DNA from: Clostridia bacterium
GTDB lineage: Bacteria > Bacillota > Clostridia > Oscillospirales > Acutalibacteraceae
Direction of reading: 5' to 3'
Length of the DNA: 6,613 nucleotides
Assembly: GCA_900771085.1 (NCBI GenBank)
Contig: CAAGMR010000001.1
Location: 1 to 6,613, forward strand
Shown piece by piece: positions 6,212 to 6,613 of the stretch (positions are counted from its first letter, which is position 1; every line of letters starts with the position of its first letter). The notes beneath the pieces were generated by a model, which did not search any database, had not been told where the DNA came from, and saw nothing but the letters and a program-made list of their open reading frames with translations. The position numbers and the translations under genes were made by a program.

Positions 6212-6613
6212 ATGTTACTCGCTGCCAATACAGTGCTTGGCATTTATCTTGCCGCAGCAATCATTCCTGCAGTAATCCTTATGGCATACATTTATAAGAA
6301 AGACAAGGTAGACAAGGAACCTGTCGGTCTCCTTTGTGCCTGCCTTCTCATGGGCGTTTGTGCCGCATTCGCATCTATTGCTCTTGAAATGCTTGGAGAG
6401 ACTGCGCTTCAGATGTCTCCGGTTACAGCCAATAGTGAGTTATACATTATAGTATTCGCATTTGCGGTTGTTGCTGCAGTAGAAGAGGGAACAAAGCTTT
6501 TCTTCCTTCGCTCAAAGACATGGAACAGCCCTGATTTTGACTGCTCTTTCGACGGCATTGTCTATGCCGTATTCACATCACTCGGTTTTGCCGCTTTTGA
6601 AAATGTAAAATAC
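6212..6613 (+). CDS. PrsW-family intramembrane protease, 3' end beyond the window
   Basis: The frame starts at an ATG placed 7 nt after GGAGG (6200-6204) and stays open for 134 codons to the end of the window. Translation gives hydrophobic segments at about 5-27, 39-62 and 76-97, and another starting near 113. A short basic/acidic loop, KKDKVDKEP, lies at 29-37. The family motifs are clear: E91-E92-x2-K95, then FDGIVY at 113-118 and E130-N131 near the window end. PrsW proteins are membrane glutamic-type proteases; the Bacillus subtilis member cleaves the anti-sigma factor RsiW. A histidine-containing motif expected later in the family would lie outside the window. The substrate here is unknown, and no sigma/anti-sigma pair is visible nearby. 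The assignment to the family is firm; orthology to B. subtilis PrsW is not claimed. Confidence 0.88.
   Translation, partial: MLLAANTVLGIYLAAAIIPAVILMAYIYKKDKVDKEPVGLLCACLLMGVCAAFASIALEMLGETALQMSPVTANSELYIIVFAFAVVAAVEEGTKLFFLRSKTWNSPDFDCSFDGIVYAVFTSLGFAAFENVKY

Noticed and set aside
1..6613. Mobile elements, CRISPR arrays, tRNA or rRNA genes
   Set aside because: No transposase, integrase, spaced direct repeats, tRNA-like cloverleaf or rRNA stretch was seen. The window is filled by ordinary chromosomal genes with short gaps.

Overview
The window looks like part of a Gram-positive, probably clostridial (Firmicutes) chromosome with moderate GC. The grounds are a ThiT-type thiamine transporter component, a YitJ-type fusion of homocysteine methyltransferase and methylenetetrahydrofolate reductase, a PrsW-family intramembrane protease, strong AGGAGG-like ribosome binding sites, and a cobalamin methionine synthase lacking its C-terminal activation domain. 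The genus cannot be fixed from the sequence alone.

Layout. (1) 16-579, plus strand: thiT, the substrate-binding S component of a thiamine ECF transporter, closed by a strong hairpin terminator at 596-627. (2) 688-5534, plus strand: a compact three-gene methionine operon. It encodes a stand-alone MetH activation-domain protein (GTG start at 688), metH (1358-3760, overlapping the first gene by 8 nt), and a YitJ-like fusion (best start 3774). A perfect 10-bp hairpin at 5537-5560 follows and probably terminates transcription from both directions. (3) 5589-6107, minus strand: a small nitroreductase-family flavoprotein converging on the operon. (4) 6212 to the window end, plus strand: the first 134 codons of a PrsW-family membrane protease, divergent from the nitroreductase and preceded by a good sigma-A type promoter.

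How the genes work together. The operon appears to cover the methyl branch of methionine synthesis. The MTHFR half of the fusion makes 5-methyl-tetrahydrofolate. MetH moves that methyl group through cobalamin to homocysteine. The small upstream protein should supply the reductive S-adenosylmethionine-dependent repair of oxidised cobalamin that E. coli MetH does with its fourth module. Two independent homocysteine-binding modules, each with an intact three-cysteine zinc site, lie in the same operon. No electron donor for reactivation is encoded in the window.

Novelty. Nothing here is a clearly unknown system. The points most worth a second look are the cysteine-rich reactivation protein, which has a four-cysteine tail and a separate internal cysteine cluster, the doubled homocysteine methyltransferase modules, and the lack of room for an S-box or cobalamin riboswitch ahead of the operon.
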